Source: Petrolisthes cinctipes (lineage: Eukaryota > Arthropoda > Malacostraca > Decapoda > Porcellanidae). Taken from it: a stretch of 64,000 nucleotides of DNA. Below, one piece after another: positions 1 through 12,052 of this stretch. The notes under the pieces are model-generated. The model made no database searches and was not told where the DNA came from. It was given only the letters and a program-made list of their open reading frames with translations. Made by a program: the position numbers and the translations under genes. Where the stretch lies: the NCBI GenBank assembly GCA_033782935.1, contig JAWQEG010000286.1:6005001-6069000 (forward strand), given 5' to 3'. Each line of letters opens with the position of its first letter. The first letter of the stretch is position 1.

Positions 1-354
1 GTCACGAGTTATATTATCATCGGACAAGACAGCGACACGACTTTTGTGTCTGATAGTAAATAAGAGACAGCTAAAGGTTAGTACTTCAATATCATGTATT
101 ATTCATTTATTCATGTAGCGCAAGTAGTTTGCACACTATTAGCCGTCAAAAAAGTTGTTCACGTTTGCAAAAATATGTCTGTGGTACAAAATTGACTTGC
201 TCAAAAATGCCTGCAGTTAGGATGCTAATTAAGAAATGTCAAATTATTCTAGTTTTGCTGCTACATTACATTTACGTTATTGCATTAATTAATAAGGGTG
301 AAAGGTGTAGGGAAGCCCAATTAGATTTCAGGTAACATGTTTCAGATGTTTGTA
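1..354. other. No gene recognised
   Basis: AT-rich sequence to the left of the first large duplicated element. I see no splice-bounded coding stretch, RNA gene or known repeat in it. It does not resemble the flank of the second copy (33373-33471), so homology between the two copies starts at the element end. Confidence 0.5.
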
Positions 355-1872
355 GTACAGCTCCGGACAGATCAATGGTCCACACCCCATCCATCAGCGA
401 CTTGCTTTGGGCCTGGTCAGATCTGGTAACAGTTGCAGGTGGAGGGAGGGGGGATGTTAGTGGGAGAGGAGGAGAGAAATGTGGGCGGAGCTATATAGGA
501 GGGTAACGAATGATCAGGTAGAGAAGCCGTGTGTCAGGAGGAATGAATGAAGCATACACTGAACGGTATCGAATCACCAACAGTTTAAAGCAGGGTTCTT
601 CAATCTTTTTCAGTCGCGACCCAGTTTTTTACTATGATATCATTCTCGCGACCCACACAGAAAGATATTTTATACATGATCAGAATTATCAACCTAAGAA
701 AATACAAGGCCAGACGCTGAAACATAATATTTATGATTAAAAGGCATTCTAACCAGAATTATAAACACTGCCTCACCTACCCTCCCTCTCTCTCTCACAC
801 ACTCATTCAAGAAGGCTAATATTTGTGCAATGATTTTGTTTTATTTATAATTAAATATATGAATATTCGAGTATAAAAATATGTTAGGTGGATTCATGTA
901 TGAACCCCATATTAATTTTATTGTCACGAATATTATTATTCTATTTTATTCATGTACTGTATTTATTTTTGTGAACCTGCGACCCAGTTTGGAGGAATTC
1001 GGGACCCGTAATTTGAAGAACCCTGGTTTAAAGAAGTGCATACTGCATTAACGTAAGTGGATATAGAAGAGAAGAAATGTAATTATTTGAGGCGAGGGTG
1101 AGGGGGAAGAGGGTAAGAAAAAGGAAAGTGATTAGTTGAAAAGTAATAACAAACAAATATAATTAGAATATCTGTTACATTATGTCCTTTAAATAAAGGC
1201 ACTGTCTTTTGTTCACCATCGTAGTGGGATAGACTACTGAATATATATTATCCTTTGGATATTAGATTGCTTTCACTGTATTCCTTTTATCCCTCGTTCT
1301 TACCCCGTAGGGGAGTATTGCCTGTAATGATGTCGGCCCCAGCCACTAGCTTACATTTCTTCAACTGTCCCTCCTATCTTCCTATTTCCTTCTTGCTTCC
1401 TCAATATCAATCAAATCCCTCGTGCTTGTAGTCCACCCTATTTATCACCTTCTCCCAAGCCCAGCTGCTTTTTTTTTTTTTTTTTTTTTTTGGCAGAAGA
1501 CGGTTTAATTTTCTATCTTTTTTAATAATCATATTTGTCAACAAATTCATTAAGCTATTTACCAGGATTTTTTCTTCTAAACATGCACTTAAAAATAATC
1601 GATGTTAAACTTGAATAGGCGCCGCTATATGGCGTTTTCAATAAACTTGGTCTAATTTTATGCATAGGCTATATATATTACAGTATCTCTCAAGTAACTG
1701 GCAACCTTACACATCCTCCCTACTGTCTTATCCCCCTCTCGCTTGTCCTTCCCTCCTTTCTTACCGTTTATCTTTTCTTTCTCATATTTTTAACCTTCTC
1801 ATTCGTTCTTAAAAAGTTTTAATGACATAGGCCTTTCTCCCTTATCACTTATAGTCCAATTATATGATTCGA
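355..1872 (+). repeat. Left inverted arm of the large element, copy 1
   Basis: This arm is the reverse complement of 8103-8991 (partial) and 41292-42867, and a direct match to 33472-35098. Compared with copy 2 it lacks two short blocks inside the LINE/SINE tail near 1340-1420. It contains the hAT MITE at 591-1025 and a poly-T tract near 1470-1491. The inner border is set by the last shared motif, an ATTCGA at about 1867-1872. Confidence 0.85.
591..1025 (+). mobile_element. hAT-type MITE inside left arm (copy 1)
   Basis: The 435 bp element starts CAGGGTTCTTCAA and ends with the inverse TTGAAGAACCCTG. It is flanked on both sides by the perfect 8 bp target duplication GTTTAAAG (583-590 and 1026-1033). 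Eight-base duplications and CAGGG ends are typical of hAT transposons. It has no transposase frame and is therefore non-autonomous. The same insertion is found in both arms of copy 2. Confidence 0.9.
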
Positions 1873-2433
1873 TTATCCTGTTCCTCTGTCCAAACAGTCA
1901 TTCCTCCCTAAATCGCACCCCTCTCCACCATTCTTTTTCAGCGGTGACCTACCCATCCCCACCTCACTCATATTCATCTTTTTAATCAGACAATCACCCT
2001 TCATTTTTTCCATTTGGTCATACCACCTCAACCAATCCATTTGTGTGACTCCACAAAATTCTTGCTGGGAAATATCTGCATTTACATTTGTGCTCTCACA
2101 TGCGTGTTCCTCTAACAAAGTCATCCCATCATTCCGGATTTCAGGATAAGAGTTATAACTCTTATCTAATTAACAATTATGTTCGGTTATTGAAAATATG
2201 TATGTGTTTCATAGTGTGCCAGGACGAAATAAAAGTTGGGGTATATGGGCAACTCAGGAAGAAGAACCTAATTACAAGGGCGATGGCCACCGATACTGGA
2301 TTGAGGCCACTGGGACGTATTTTCTATGAGCGCCATAAAAACACTATAGATACCGTACCACATATATCGGGGACATGTTGTTTTCCGGCCACACACGATT
2401 TTGTTCATCGGTGGGGTTTCACAGAGGAATAAG

Positions 2434-2600
2434 TGGTCAGCAAGTTTTGGGTCAGTGGTTGGCAGGTTGGGGAAACAGAGTTTGCTGGTTCTGGGTCAGA
2501 GGTTGACAAGTTGGTGATACAGAGTTTGCAGGTTCTGGGTCAGGGGTTGTCAGGTTGGGGGTATAACGCTGGCAAGCCGAGGTAAGGGACTGGCAGGTTA
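2434..2600 (+). repeat. Short minisatellite in element core (copy 1)
   Basis: Imperfect tandem units of roughly 45-50 bp are built around the words GGTTCTGGGTCAG and CAGAGTTTGC. About three to four units are recognisable. The same array sits at about 35660-35810 in copy 2 with a small deletion after it. Confidence 0.6.
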
Positions 2601-3739
2601 GGAGGTAAGGAGTTGGTATGATGGGGGTAGTCTTGGTCTGCATAGTTGGGGACAGTTACTAGGGATCCTTTGAAATCCACGCATACGCAAAAACTTTTCT
2701 TTTAACTTTCCAGATTACCTGCTTATACTGTACAGAATCATTAATATTGTTCTTTATCATCGAGTTGGGAACCAGCCTCTGTTACTGAATTTTATATTTC
2801 AATATTTGACACTACCAACTACAACCTTCTCTTTCATTGCACATAGGTGAAGCCTAAAGACACCAGCTGAACAGGGCAGTACTCCTAGGGTGGATATTGA
2901 ACTGGTGATAAAGGCAGTTGGAGTTCCCGTTTCTCCATCTTCATTGATCTTGTTGTGTTTCATCTACTCCGAGAGTAATCCAACATTCACTCAAAGACAA
3001 CACTTTCCCTCAGTTTACATCATACAAACAGGCATGATACACACCACAAACCAAATTCACAATTGAGAAGGCAATGACGACTAACACAACACCCTCCCCG
3101 GAGACAATTGTGGATGACTCCATAAACCCTTCAAGGTCTGGATCTCCAGTTAACAATCTCTTGAGATGTCTTAGACTATTATCTGACTCACTCCAAATTA
3201 CAGTAACTTCTGCAACATACTGTATGTGGATTATCAACAAATTTTCCTGCTGCTGAGCTGCACCTATCCTCCAGTAAGCCTCTCTTATTCTTTCTCTCCA
3301 AAACCCAAGTGTCATTGGTAACTGACAGCAACCCTTTCTCTGTCTGCTTTTGCTCACTCTATTCTTAATTTCGTGCCAAAGGCGGATGCTACGTCTGTAT
3401 ATGCAATGACCTCACTCTCGTATTTCTCGATCATGACTTTTCTGAATTCTCAACCCTTTGGCTTCGGTTTACCTATTACTCTCATCTTAAATACATCTGC
3501 ACTGTTTATCTCTCCCTCACTCTAATGACTATTGAAAATTCTATGACTATCTTACTTCAAAACTGGATCACATTCTCTCATTCTTCTTGCTCAGAAATCT
3601 TCTTTTAAATACATTTTAATGTTCACTAAAACCTTTGACTTTCATTTCCCATCACAGACCCACCTGGTGAACAAGTCTTTATCTTTTATATCCTCAACAA
3701 CCTGAAGCAGCTGTAATAGTTCAGCTCCTTTCCCATACT

Positions 3740-5405
3740 CCAGACCGCCTTGAAGATCAGCCCAATATTATGAACATATTTTTAACTTTTCATCTTTCTG
3801 CTTATACTGTTGAACTCATATTTCCATTGATTGGGCTCCTCAAATCACAATATTGTTTCCGTGTCCTGTTCTATCACTTCCCTAAGACCTTTGGACCCTT
3901 CCAGAAAGTGTCATCTGTGGCCGGAGGTTCCTACTCTCATTGGTTACTGACTGGGAGAAACTGAGGCAGTACTTTCATAATTTTCTAGTAAAGGAATTTG
4001 GTTTACATGGCCAGGGTTCAATTGAATGTGTTGCATGTGTCTTGGAGGTGATCCTCTCGGGCATGGAGGCATACATTCCATATCTGTACTTTCTTTATCT
4101 GATAAAAATAATTCTTGTGTTAATGAGGCTTGTTCTACTGCTGCTGTCCACAACAAGGAGGAGGCTTACAGATGGTAACGACGCTTTCAAACAAATGAAT
4201 CTCGTATCCAGGATATTTCTACCAAGATTCGCGCCAAATCTATTCTTCAACTAGCCAAAATATATTTTATCTCTGCGAAGTACAATTATCTTTCCAACTC
4301 TCTCTCTTCCTGTTCATTTTGCCAATAATCACCCCAGCAACTTTACTTCGTCCACTTTTCGTGTCTCATTCATCCTGATGGAAATATTGCCACCATTTTT
4401 CCCGACAAAGCTGGAAGTTTCTCTCAAATCTTTGCCTCTGACTTCACTCTGGATGATTGCAGGGCTATTCCTTCATCTCCACCCCCTCTGACTAACTTAT
4501 ATCTGCCATTAGAATCTATTGAAATGAAATATTTTCTGCCCTATCTGGCCTTGATATTGATATGGTGTATAGTCCATGTGGGAATCCTCCTATTGTCCTT
4601 TAAAATTGTACTCCAGTGCTGACTCCCTTCCCATGCAGACTGTTCAGACTTTGTCCGTCATCTCATAATTTCCTTCCTACTAAAAATTTATTCTGATCCA
4701 ACCTGTTCAGACTCTCCCCAACTCTCAAACTATCGCCTCATTGCTTTGATTTCAGATCTACTTAAAAATCTTTGAATATGTTCTGAACATCAAAGTTCAA
4801 AAGCACCTTACTCGTCATGACCTTCTTTCTGATCGTCAGTATGGTTTCCGTCAGGGATACTCTACTGGCGATCTTCTATGGCTCCTTTCTGACTCATGGT
4901 CATCCTCTATTCAGAACATCAGTGAAAGTTTTACTGTTGCGCTAAGCATAAAGAACTTTTGATAGAATTTGGCAAAAAACTATTAATTTTCCAAACTGAG
5001 GTCATTCAATTTTTATCCCTCCATCTGCACCTTTATCCCTGATTTCTTCTCTGACGTCAGTTTTATAGCTGCTGTTGTAGATGGTCAACTTCTCTCCCAA
5101 GACTATCAATAATCTTTTCAACTGTATTTCTTCAACTTTCCAATTGTATTCTGATAATTTCTCTCTTCTTCATTACTCCACACAGTTTGACAATGGTCCA
5201 TCCACAAAGCTCCTCTCTACATCACGTGATGATGTAGTGTCACGCCTGACTTTCTGTCCTTTCCCTTATATCCAATTGGTGAAGAGAAAACCTTATGGCC
5301 TTCAACACAAAAAACACAGTTCCTTCACCTTTCAACTCACACTAATAATCCAAAAGACTATACCCTCTTCTTCAATGACACACAACTTAATATTAATGGA
5401 GTTTC
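3740..5405 (+). mobile_element. Decayed Jockey-type LINE pol (copy 1)
   Basis: A heavily mutated non-LTR retrotransposon reading on the plus strand. Recognisable in successive frames are an endonuclease tail (YTVELIFPL at about 3800), a linker (ILSGMEAYIPY at about 4055), a reverse transcriptase segment with LLSDRQYGFRQGYSTGDLL (about 4819-4875), and a downstream LHLSTHTNN segment near 5330-5355. The catalytic block between about 4960 and 5080 is badly damaged, with stops and frameshifts throughout. The mutations are shared with copy 2, so the LINE decayed before the large unit was duplicated. Confidence 0.75.
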
Positions 5406-5896
5406 TGGTGAAAAATATTCACAATGGTAGACAAAAATATTTATTTTCAAACAGTTTAGGCGACCACTTTGGCCTTATTCAATGGTCGCAAAAACTGTTC
5501 GGAAATACTTCTTTTCGCCTGTCATTGTGGGCGTTCATTTTGTTGACGTTCACGCTAGTGTGAATTCTCACTTAGATTATACGTACTTGTTTCCATTGTC
5601 TGAATAACGTTTGCCATGAATGTAACCAAATGGTCATATTATATGGTTAACATTTTAGTGCTAATTCTCAGAGCAACTATGATGAGACATAATCAAACAT
5701 TTGCAACACTATTCAGAAGTTGTATTTTCGAAGCCAAGGTCTGCGTCAAGTGTCTGAACACTACAAGGTCTCTGTCATTGGTTGTGGAAGGGATGGAGGG
5801 GTTGGGAAGTTGGGAGGGAGAAAGTGCTAGTGTTCGGCTTTGTGCTAAGTGTGTATTTGATCTGCCTTGAGGGAGATCCTAAAAATTTTTAGTTAA

Positions 5897-6046
5897 GGGA
5901 CCCTGTGATGTAGTCAGAACATTTGAGGTTAGTGAGTCCTTCAAACATTGCCACGAAACACCACCTGTATGGAAGGAGCTTGTTTCGTGGCATGGTCAGG
6001 AGGAATCAGCAGAAGCCTCCAGGTCTCATACACGATCACAGGGTCC
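5897..6046 (+). mobile_element. TTAA-type MITE (copy 1, first)
   Basis: The element is flanked by TTAA at 5893-5896 and 6047-6050 and has ends GGGACCCTGTGATG and ATCACAGGGTCC, an inverted pair. TTAA duplication points to a piggyBac- or Kolobok-type transposase in trans. There is no coding capacity. Other copies lie at 7561-7707 (opposite orientation), 18668-18789, 39089-39235 and 40750-40896. Confidence 0.8.
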
Positions 6047-7560
6047 TTAATGCCTTGTATTTTATCACTGGTTTATTTTTATAGTATTCTTTTTTTTTTA
6101 ATAGACTTTGAGTTTAGTTTGCAATGAGTAATTAATTCTCAATATTTGATGGTATATTTTAGATTCCAGAAACATAATGTATAGTTGAGGACACATGAGA
6201 CAGATACACTTAAAACGGGTACCTCATCGAACATTATGGTAGGATGAGACGACGTGTGTAGTGGTGCATCCTAACAATGAGGGGTCCGTTGTAAGTGTGT
6301 CTGTTTCATATGTTTGTAAGTTTACATAGGGGAAATGGGCTGCCTCACATTAATAGACATAATAAGTGACTAGACATAGTGAAATTAGGAGGATTAGAGA
6401 AAGGATTTTTATTTAATAGATCAAACTATTGTAAAAAGGTAGTTTTCTTATGACATTCTATCTCGTCTGGAGTTGTTTATATTCTGATAAATTAATTATT
6501 ATCTAAGTTGCAAGATATCGTTAATTGAATAAAATAGTCAATTACATTATAATTATCCACACCATATTAATGAAGTAGATGTGATATGTACTGCAACTCG
6601 TGGTGGACAGAAGGAATTGCCCATTATAAAGGGACATGATATTTATTGTTGCAGGATTAGTGATCCTGATACATTGACAATGTACTTTGATATTAATGAT
6701 TGAGTCAGAAGGTAAAAAAAAAACAAAAAAAAACGGAGGTTAAACAGAATGGAAGACAGGGTTGAACTTGTGGCTAGACCAGGGAAATATTCTTATAAAA
6801 ATGAGCATTAATGACTCCCAAAACAAGATACGGTCGAGTTCCATTCATTAGACCAATAAAACGACCGATCAATAAGATACACTGTACTCTAAAGTGCTAA
6901 TTAATTAATATATAAGTAAGTCTATGGAGGCTAAGAATTAACATGTATCCTATACAATTATATTATTTGATAACCAAATGTGGTGGTGGCTACGTTGCAT
7001 TAGCAATGCACACCTGAATCATCCATCAGAAAAAGTGGTGATAAATGTCAAGCTGTCATAAATAATGATAATTCATGATACACTCACACACACTCTTATA
7101 ACCAACCAGCGAAATATCTCTGATATTTTATACTTCTGTAGGAAGATAAATATATTTCCCTTTTAGAACGCGATATCTTTACCATCACCCATGACAGAAT
7201 CCAGTAAAAGTAGAAGTTAATTTGTAGATTACCACGATGAAAAAATAATATAACTATATGAAACGAAATTACTGCATTTACATTCAGCGAAGTTTGACAC
7301 ACAAATTAATGTGCTTGTCTATAATGAGAAACATTTTTCTGGAAACAAAATATAAAAAGTATAAGATATTTATTTCAAGGCATGTACAGAATTTTGCAAA
7401 TAACTCTTGGACTAAAAACCACCAGGGTGAGGTAAACTAATTACTGATAATGTCAACAAAATAAAAGACTAATATTGATCTGTGTGAAATTTTCAAGGCG
7501 TCCTATGCAGTAGGCTACACTCCACTAACATAATTTACTGCCCCCTATTTCTAATGTTAA

Positions 7561-7707
7561 GAAACCTGTGATCGTGTATGATAATTGGAGGCTTCTGATT
7601 CCACCTGACCATGCCACGAAACAAACTCCTTCCATATAAGTGGTGTTTAGTAGCAATATTTGAAGGACTCATTTATTTCCAAATTTCTGACTACATCACA
7701 TGGTCCC
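7561..7707 (-). mobile_element. TTAA-type MITE (copy 1, second, inverted)
   Basis: Reverse-oriented member of the family at 5897-6046, between TTAA at 7557-7560 and 7708-7711. The left terminal GGG has decayed to GAA. The pair 5897-6046 and 7561-7707 forms an internal inverted repeat about 1.5 kb apart. Confidence 0.75.
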
Positions 7708-7899
7708 TTAAAGAACTAATTTCGTGTTTTGTTTCAAATAGTAATGTCTTGGTGGGAAAATTATTATGTCCTAAGGAGATGTGAATATTGCATATAGTTT
7801 AGATGATAGATCATATTTTCCAAAGATACCTATATACAGCTGGTCATACTCCCGTGAGGCCCACCCAGCGTTGTCAACGTTGGCCGAGATAACCCCGAA

Positions 7900-8047
7900 A
7901 CACTAGTGGATAACCAGCCTTTAGTTTTTCAACTACCACTCTTTTCTTTCTATTTCCTTCCTTCTTGCTGTCTCGCCTCTCTATCACCGTTTTCTGGCGC
8001 TATATGACCACGCTGTTGCGGCGCCTAATATCAATCAATCAATCAAC
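7900..8047 (+). mobile_element. LINE/SINE 3' tail with (ATCA)n
   Basis: The stretch ends in CTATATGACCACGCTGTTGC followed by a run of ATCA repeats. The same 3' ending is seen at about 11830-11905 (a LINE with coding sequence upstream), 34600-34640 and 41090-41236. It is therefore the 3' end of a retroelement family that ends in (ATCA)n. Confidence 0.6.
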
Positions 8048-8102
8048 CTCTACATATTGAGAACCAAAATGCGATCCACAACATAATCTCAGCCGTAGTT
8101 TT

Positions 8103-8991
8103 TCGAATCATATAATTGGACTATAAGTGATAAGGGAGAAAGGCCTATGTCATTAAAACTTTTTAAGAACGAATGAGAAGGTTAAAAATATGAGAAAGAA
8201 AAGATAAACGGTAAGAAAGGAGGGAAGGGCAAGCGAGAGAGGGATAAGACAGTAGGGAGGATGTGTAAGGTTGCCAGTTACTTGAGAGATACTGTAATAT
8301 ATATAGGCTATGCATAAAATTAGACCATGTTTATTGAAAACGCCATATAGCGGCGCCTATTTAAGTTTAACATCGATTATTTTTAAGGAAATGCATATTT
8401 AGAAGAAAAAATCCTGGTAAATAACTTAATGAATTTGTTGACAAATATGATTATTAAAAAAGTTAGAAAATTAAACCGTCTTCAGCCGAAAAAGAAAACA
8501 AAACAGCTGGGCTTGGGAGAAGGTGATAAATAGGGTGGACTACATGCACGAGGGATTTGATTGATATTAGGTGGCGTAACAGCGAGGTCATTTAGCACCA
8601 GGAAAAGGTGATAGAGAGGTGTGACAGTTGAAGAAATGTAAGCTAGTGGCTGGGGCCGAAGGGGCGCCAAAACCCTTAAAGTATTGCCCACATCATTACA
8701 GGCAATACCCTCCTACGGGGTAGGCACGAGGGATAAAAGGAATACAGGGATAGCTGTCTAATATCCAAAGGATAATATATATTCAGTAGTCTATCCCACT
8801 ACGATGGTGAACAAAAGACAGTGCCTTTATTTAAAGGGCATAATGTAACAGATATTCTAATTATATTTGTTTGTTATTACTTTTCAACTAATCACCTTCA
8901 TTTTTCTTACCCTCTTCCCCCTCACCCTCGCCTCAAATCATCACATTTCTTCTCTTCTATATCCACTTACGTTAAACCCTGGTTCTTCAAA
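8103..8991 (-). repeat. Right inverted arm of the large element, copy 1 (truncated)
   Basis: Inverse of 355-1872. Homology ends abruptly at 8991, about 16 bases into the hAT MITE (CCCTGGTTCTTCAAAT). A block of about 20 bases present in copy 2 just before the MITE is missing. Everything distal to this, including the terminus, is lost. Confidence 0.8.
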
Positions 8992-9594
8992 TTTCATAAA
9001 AATGACGCATTTCTCGGGGACAAGTGCCTTAATTATTCACTTTTCGTAATCCATTATAGTGCCAAAAATTAGCGGAAGGTGTGAAATAACCCGTGGCAAA
9101 ATATCATACTGATCCAACCCTTAGTTACAGAGTTATTCCCGAAAAACAGTGCGACACGGGCCCTGGAAGCGTTAGTAGATACTCATCATACTCTTTTACT
9201 ATCAATATCTATACTTCTTCAAGTGTAGCCTATCCCTCCTACCACACCTATCCCCTACTCTACAAACCAGATACTAAGAGAGCCACAATCCAGCACTATT
9301 CCTATATACCCCATATGTGTTTTCTCTTTGTAGTGTGACCTCCTAATTACCTTCTATCTATCACTCTATGGTATATCTTAGTGCCAAACATTCCCTCTGG
9401 GCTTGGTGCCAGGAGCCATATGCAAAAAATTCCTGGTGTTTACAATGGCATACAATCTGTACAACGGATCCCTTGACACACCACAGAGCCATCATACCAG
9501 TACCATGCCATCATCAGCACCACAGATACTGTTGCATAGGGCCCTAGTTCTCATTGTAATGATTATTAAATACCAATTACTTCTCATACTATAC
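8992..9594. other. No gene recognised
   Basis: AT-rich unique-looking sequence between the truncated copy 1 and a candidate exon. Open stretches here are short and show no family motifs, splice-bounded exons or repeats that I recognise. Confidence 0.4.
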
Positions 9595-9714
9595 CTTGAG
9601 GTAAGAACAGCTGATGGTTGTTAAAGGAAGGGTGGAGGCAAGCACCGGTTCAATGGGGACCTTCTTGGCGACATACAACACCTCAGTCACAGCGGCAGCA
9701 ATATCATGCTCATA
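9595..9714 (-). other. Exon-like open stretch, unassigned
   Basis: On the minus strand a 120 bp stretch of exactly 40 codons lies between AG (complement of 9715-9716) and a GTATAG donor-like site (9589-9594). It encodes a plausible amphipathic peptide containing HDIAAAVTEVLYVAKKVP. Its phase (0/0) would fit downstream of the methyltransferase exon at 12747-12883, but the sequence does not look like the expected methyltransferase C-terminus. It may be a repeat-derived or chance open stretch. Confidence 0.2.
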
Positions 9715-9789
9715 CTGGTTCCATAGTAATAGAAATTATGTTATTGATCTGAGAATGTAAGAAGATTGCCATAGGCCTGAAACATCCAT

Positions 9790-9910
9790 TTTTGGCCAAT
9801 GGAGCATCAGCACCGTATGCCATATATTATTCAGACAACTGGGTTACCCGAAATACAAGTTGAAACAGTCCGTATAGCTATATCAAATCTTTAATGGTAT
9901 CCTCTACTAT
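9790..9910 (-). repeat. Left partner of an inverted repeat around a LINE
   Basis: Its reverse complement resembles 11950-12052: both contain a TCGGGTAAC word and the motif ATACGGTGCTGATGCTCCA. Similarity is imperfect and fades outward. Confidence 0.5.
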
Positions 9911-10129
9911 AGGCTGTGCTTGACAAGGAAAATTAACTGAAAATGAATCCCTGTGACAAAGTCCAGTGACCACTGGCAACTCATGCTCTCGAGACTGGGA
10001 GTTAAACTTTCCTGCCACTCAGGCCATTTTTTGGTGAATTAACGTACCAAATAGACGTGCTCCAGCTTCTCTCCTGCTTCCTCATCGTATTCTCTGGTAA
10101 GTTAGTTCCTCAGAAATTTTCCTTTCTTT

Positions 10130-10919
10130 TGGGGGGATGGTCTACCCTGTGTGCTTCCCAAGCAGGCCTAGCTGAGAGGCAGGCTTAGCCTACCTCCCCA
10201 GCCTCCATTCTCTCTTCCCGCTCTTCCTACCTCATGTATTTCGGACACCCTGTCTCCCGCAGGATACGAACATGGTTTATGAAATGCCTGGATGCCTGGT
10301 CAGGGTGTCGACTGATGGCCACTTACACTGCCTGCTCCATTTAGCCTACATGTCGGAGGAAGGCTATGACCCCGCAACTTATAGGGTCTGTTCGGTCTGG
10401 GTGAATAGGGTCCAGTTGGGCTTGGCTTCCCTTCGGCCTAGGCTTTTGACAAGGCACACCTACACCTAGCCTGGACCAGTTTGAGGAGGATGTCCATCAA
10501 GCAACACAGGCATGTCAGCTGGAGAGACCTGACCCTCAGTGCATCCCTGGGTGTCCTCCACCCCAGGGCCTCTTCTACTGAATGGTCGGAGACAGAGCGC
10601 TCCCTCTTCCAAGGCTCCGACCTAGAGGGAGAGGACAGGGTGGGCCTCCTGCTCCACCTTCCCTCATCTCCCCCCCCCCCCCCCCCGCCAGCGAGAACCG
10701 CCTTGTCATGGTTTGGGGGCTTGTGTGTCTCTGAGACCTGGTGAGCTAGACTGCCAAGATTGTTATGTTGAGCTGGTTCTCATGGGTTTCGTTTCGTTTC
10801 GTTTCTCTTCTGCCAAAACAGCCTTCGGGGTGTCCACCCCGATCTGGACTTATTCATGTATGGCCATCGGATACATTGTGTTGAGGAGACTCACTTTTAG
10901 GGTCCATTTTTGACAGACG
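10130..10919 (+). repeat. Probable upstream part of a LINE; poly-C tract
   Basis: GC-rich relative to its neighbours. It includes a C homopolymer of about 17 bases (10670-10686) and a segment at 10718-10763 (GTCTCTGAGACCTGGTGAGC) that recurs at about 43185-43215. The position just upstream of the LINE pol fragment suggests ORF1 or 5' UTR of the same element. No intact frame is visible. Confidence 0.4.
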
Positions 10920-11905
10920 TTTGACTTGGGTTCCCCATCTCCATTCACTTAAGGTCTCTTGCCTTCAGGGTCTCAACATATTGAGAGTCCAGGGCCATAT
11001 GTTCTGGGAGGCTGATTGGGCCACCCTCCTCCACCTATATTGTGCTTTTATTAGGTCAAAACTCGACTATGGGTGTGAGGTATATTCCTCTGCCACGGCT
11101 GCCTGTTTCAGAGTCTTAGACTCTGTTCATAATGCTTGGGAATGTCTGGCGACCGGAGTCTTCAGGTTGTCCCCAATCCCCAATCTTCTGGTAGAGCTGT
11201 TGAGTCACCTCTTGATTTCGGTCGCCAGTCCTTGATGATTCGTTGTTGGCATTGCTTAAATCGACTTCCTGTGGAGCTACAGCAGCCTGTCCTGCTGGTG
11301 GGAGACTGCTCTTGCCCGTCTCCGCATTGGCCACTCACGTTTGGCTCATGGATTTTTAATGGAGAGGGCTCCCCCTCCCTACTGTGATGCTTGTCTAGTT
11401 CCCTTGACTGTGCGGCATCTTTTTGTGGTGTACCCTAGCCTTACAGACCTTCATCATAGGTACTTCTCTGAGTACGGATGGGGGACGGTTCTTACAGCCT
11501 CTCTTAGGTGTTCTGGAAGGAGGCTTGTAGTGTGGGTGGGAGAACCCTCTCCTTTGTGGAGGATTCTGGCCTCCTCCACAAGTTGTGAATTTTATGTTTT
11601 TTATGGTTTCTTTTTTTAGAAAGTTCAATGTTTGTTTTATAAATTTATAAATTTGTATCTTTTACTTAATCAGGTTGTTTTAGCAAAATATGAGTTTTCG
11701 ATTATATGTCCTTTTAATCATGCTGCTTCTCTCTTTAGGAGTAGTAAAGCCTAGGTTATATTTGTATATATCTTATCAATTATATAAATGACCATATTTT
11801 GAATTATCAAGAATTTAATGTTATGATGGGCGGTATATGACCCTGGCTGTTGCGCCGCCAGATGTCCAGTGGCATCATCTATCAATCAATCAATCAACCA
11901 ATCAA
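10920..11905 (+). mobile_element. LINE (Jockey-like) 3' fragment with (ATCA)n tail
   Basis: Shifting frames carry the C-terminal region of a non-LTR retrotransposon polymerase. Visible are LTWVPHLHSLK at about 10925, the block FIRSKLDYGCEVYSSAT at about 11050, and the LTHGFLMERAPPPYCDACL segment at about 11340-11397, which in this family follows the RT. Premature stops and frame changes make it a pseudogene. The 3' end reads TGTTGCGCCGCC and then an ATCA run at about 11878-11900. The catalytic RT core is missing, so this is a 5'-truncated copy. Confidence 0.75.
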
Positions 11906-11949
11906 GCTCTGGACTATGTCACAGAGTTCCATTTTCTGTTTTCTTCGTT

Positions 11950-12052
11950 ATGCATAGCCTTTGGTAGGGGATCATATGGAATGCTTCAACTGGTATCTCG
12001 GGTAACCTAGCTGACTGCATATTATATTCCATACGGTGCTGATGCTCCAAAA
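11950..12052 (+). repeat. Right partner of an inverted repeat around a LINE
   Basis: Pairs with 9790-9910 in inverse orientation. The two partners bracket the LINE fragment, so the LINE may have landed in an older inverted-repeat element. Confidence 0.5.

Larger units (their letters stand above)
355..8991 (+). mobile_element. Large long-TIR element, copy 1 (right arm truncated)
   Basis: This stretch matches 33472-42240 almost base for base in the same orientation. It begins at the same terminal motif GTACAGCTCCGGACAGATC that starts the other copy. The left arm is complete but the right arm stops at about 8991, inside the embedded hAT MITE, so about 0.6 kb of terminal sequence is missing. The core carries a decayed Jockey-type LINE (3740-5405), two TTAA-type MITEs and a short minisatellite. 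No transposase, polymerase or integrase frame belonging to the unit itself is visible. It is either a large non-autonomous DNA transposon or a segmental duplication bounded by inverted repeats; the shared terminus with unrelated flanks favours transposition. Confidence 0.8.

Noticed and set aside
2088..2432. 114-codon plus-strand frame in the element core (also 35268-35657)
   Set aside because: No domain, and start and length differ between the copies; it looks like a chance open stretch.
3010..3357. 115-codon minus-strand frame conserved in both large-element copies
   Set aside because: Conservation follows from the duplication itself; it overlaps decayed LINE-like sequence and has no recognisable domain or codon-type bias in its differences.
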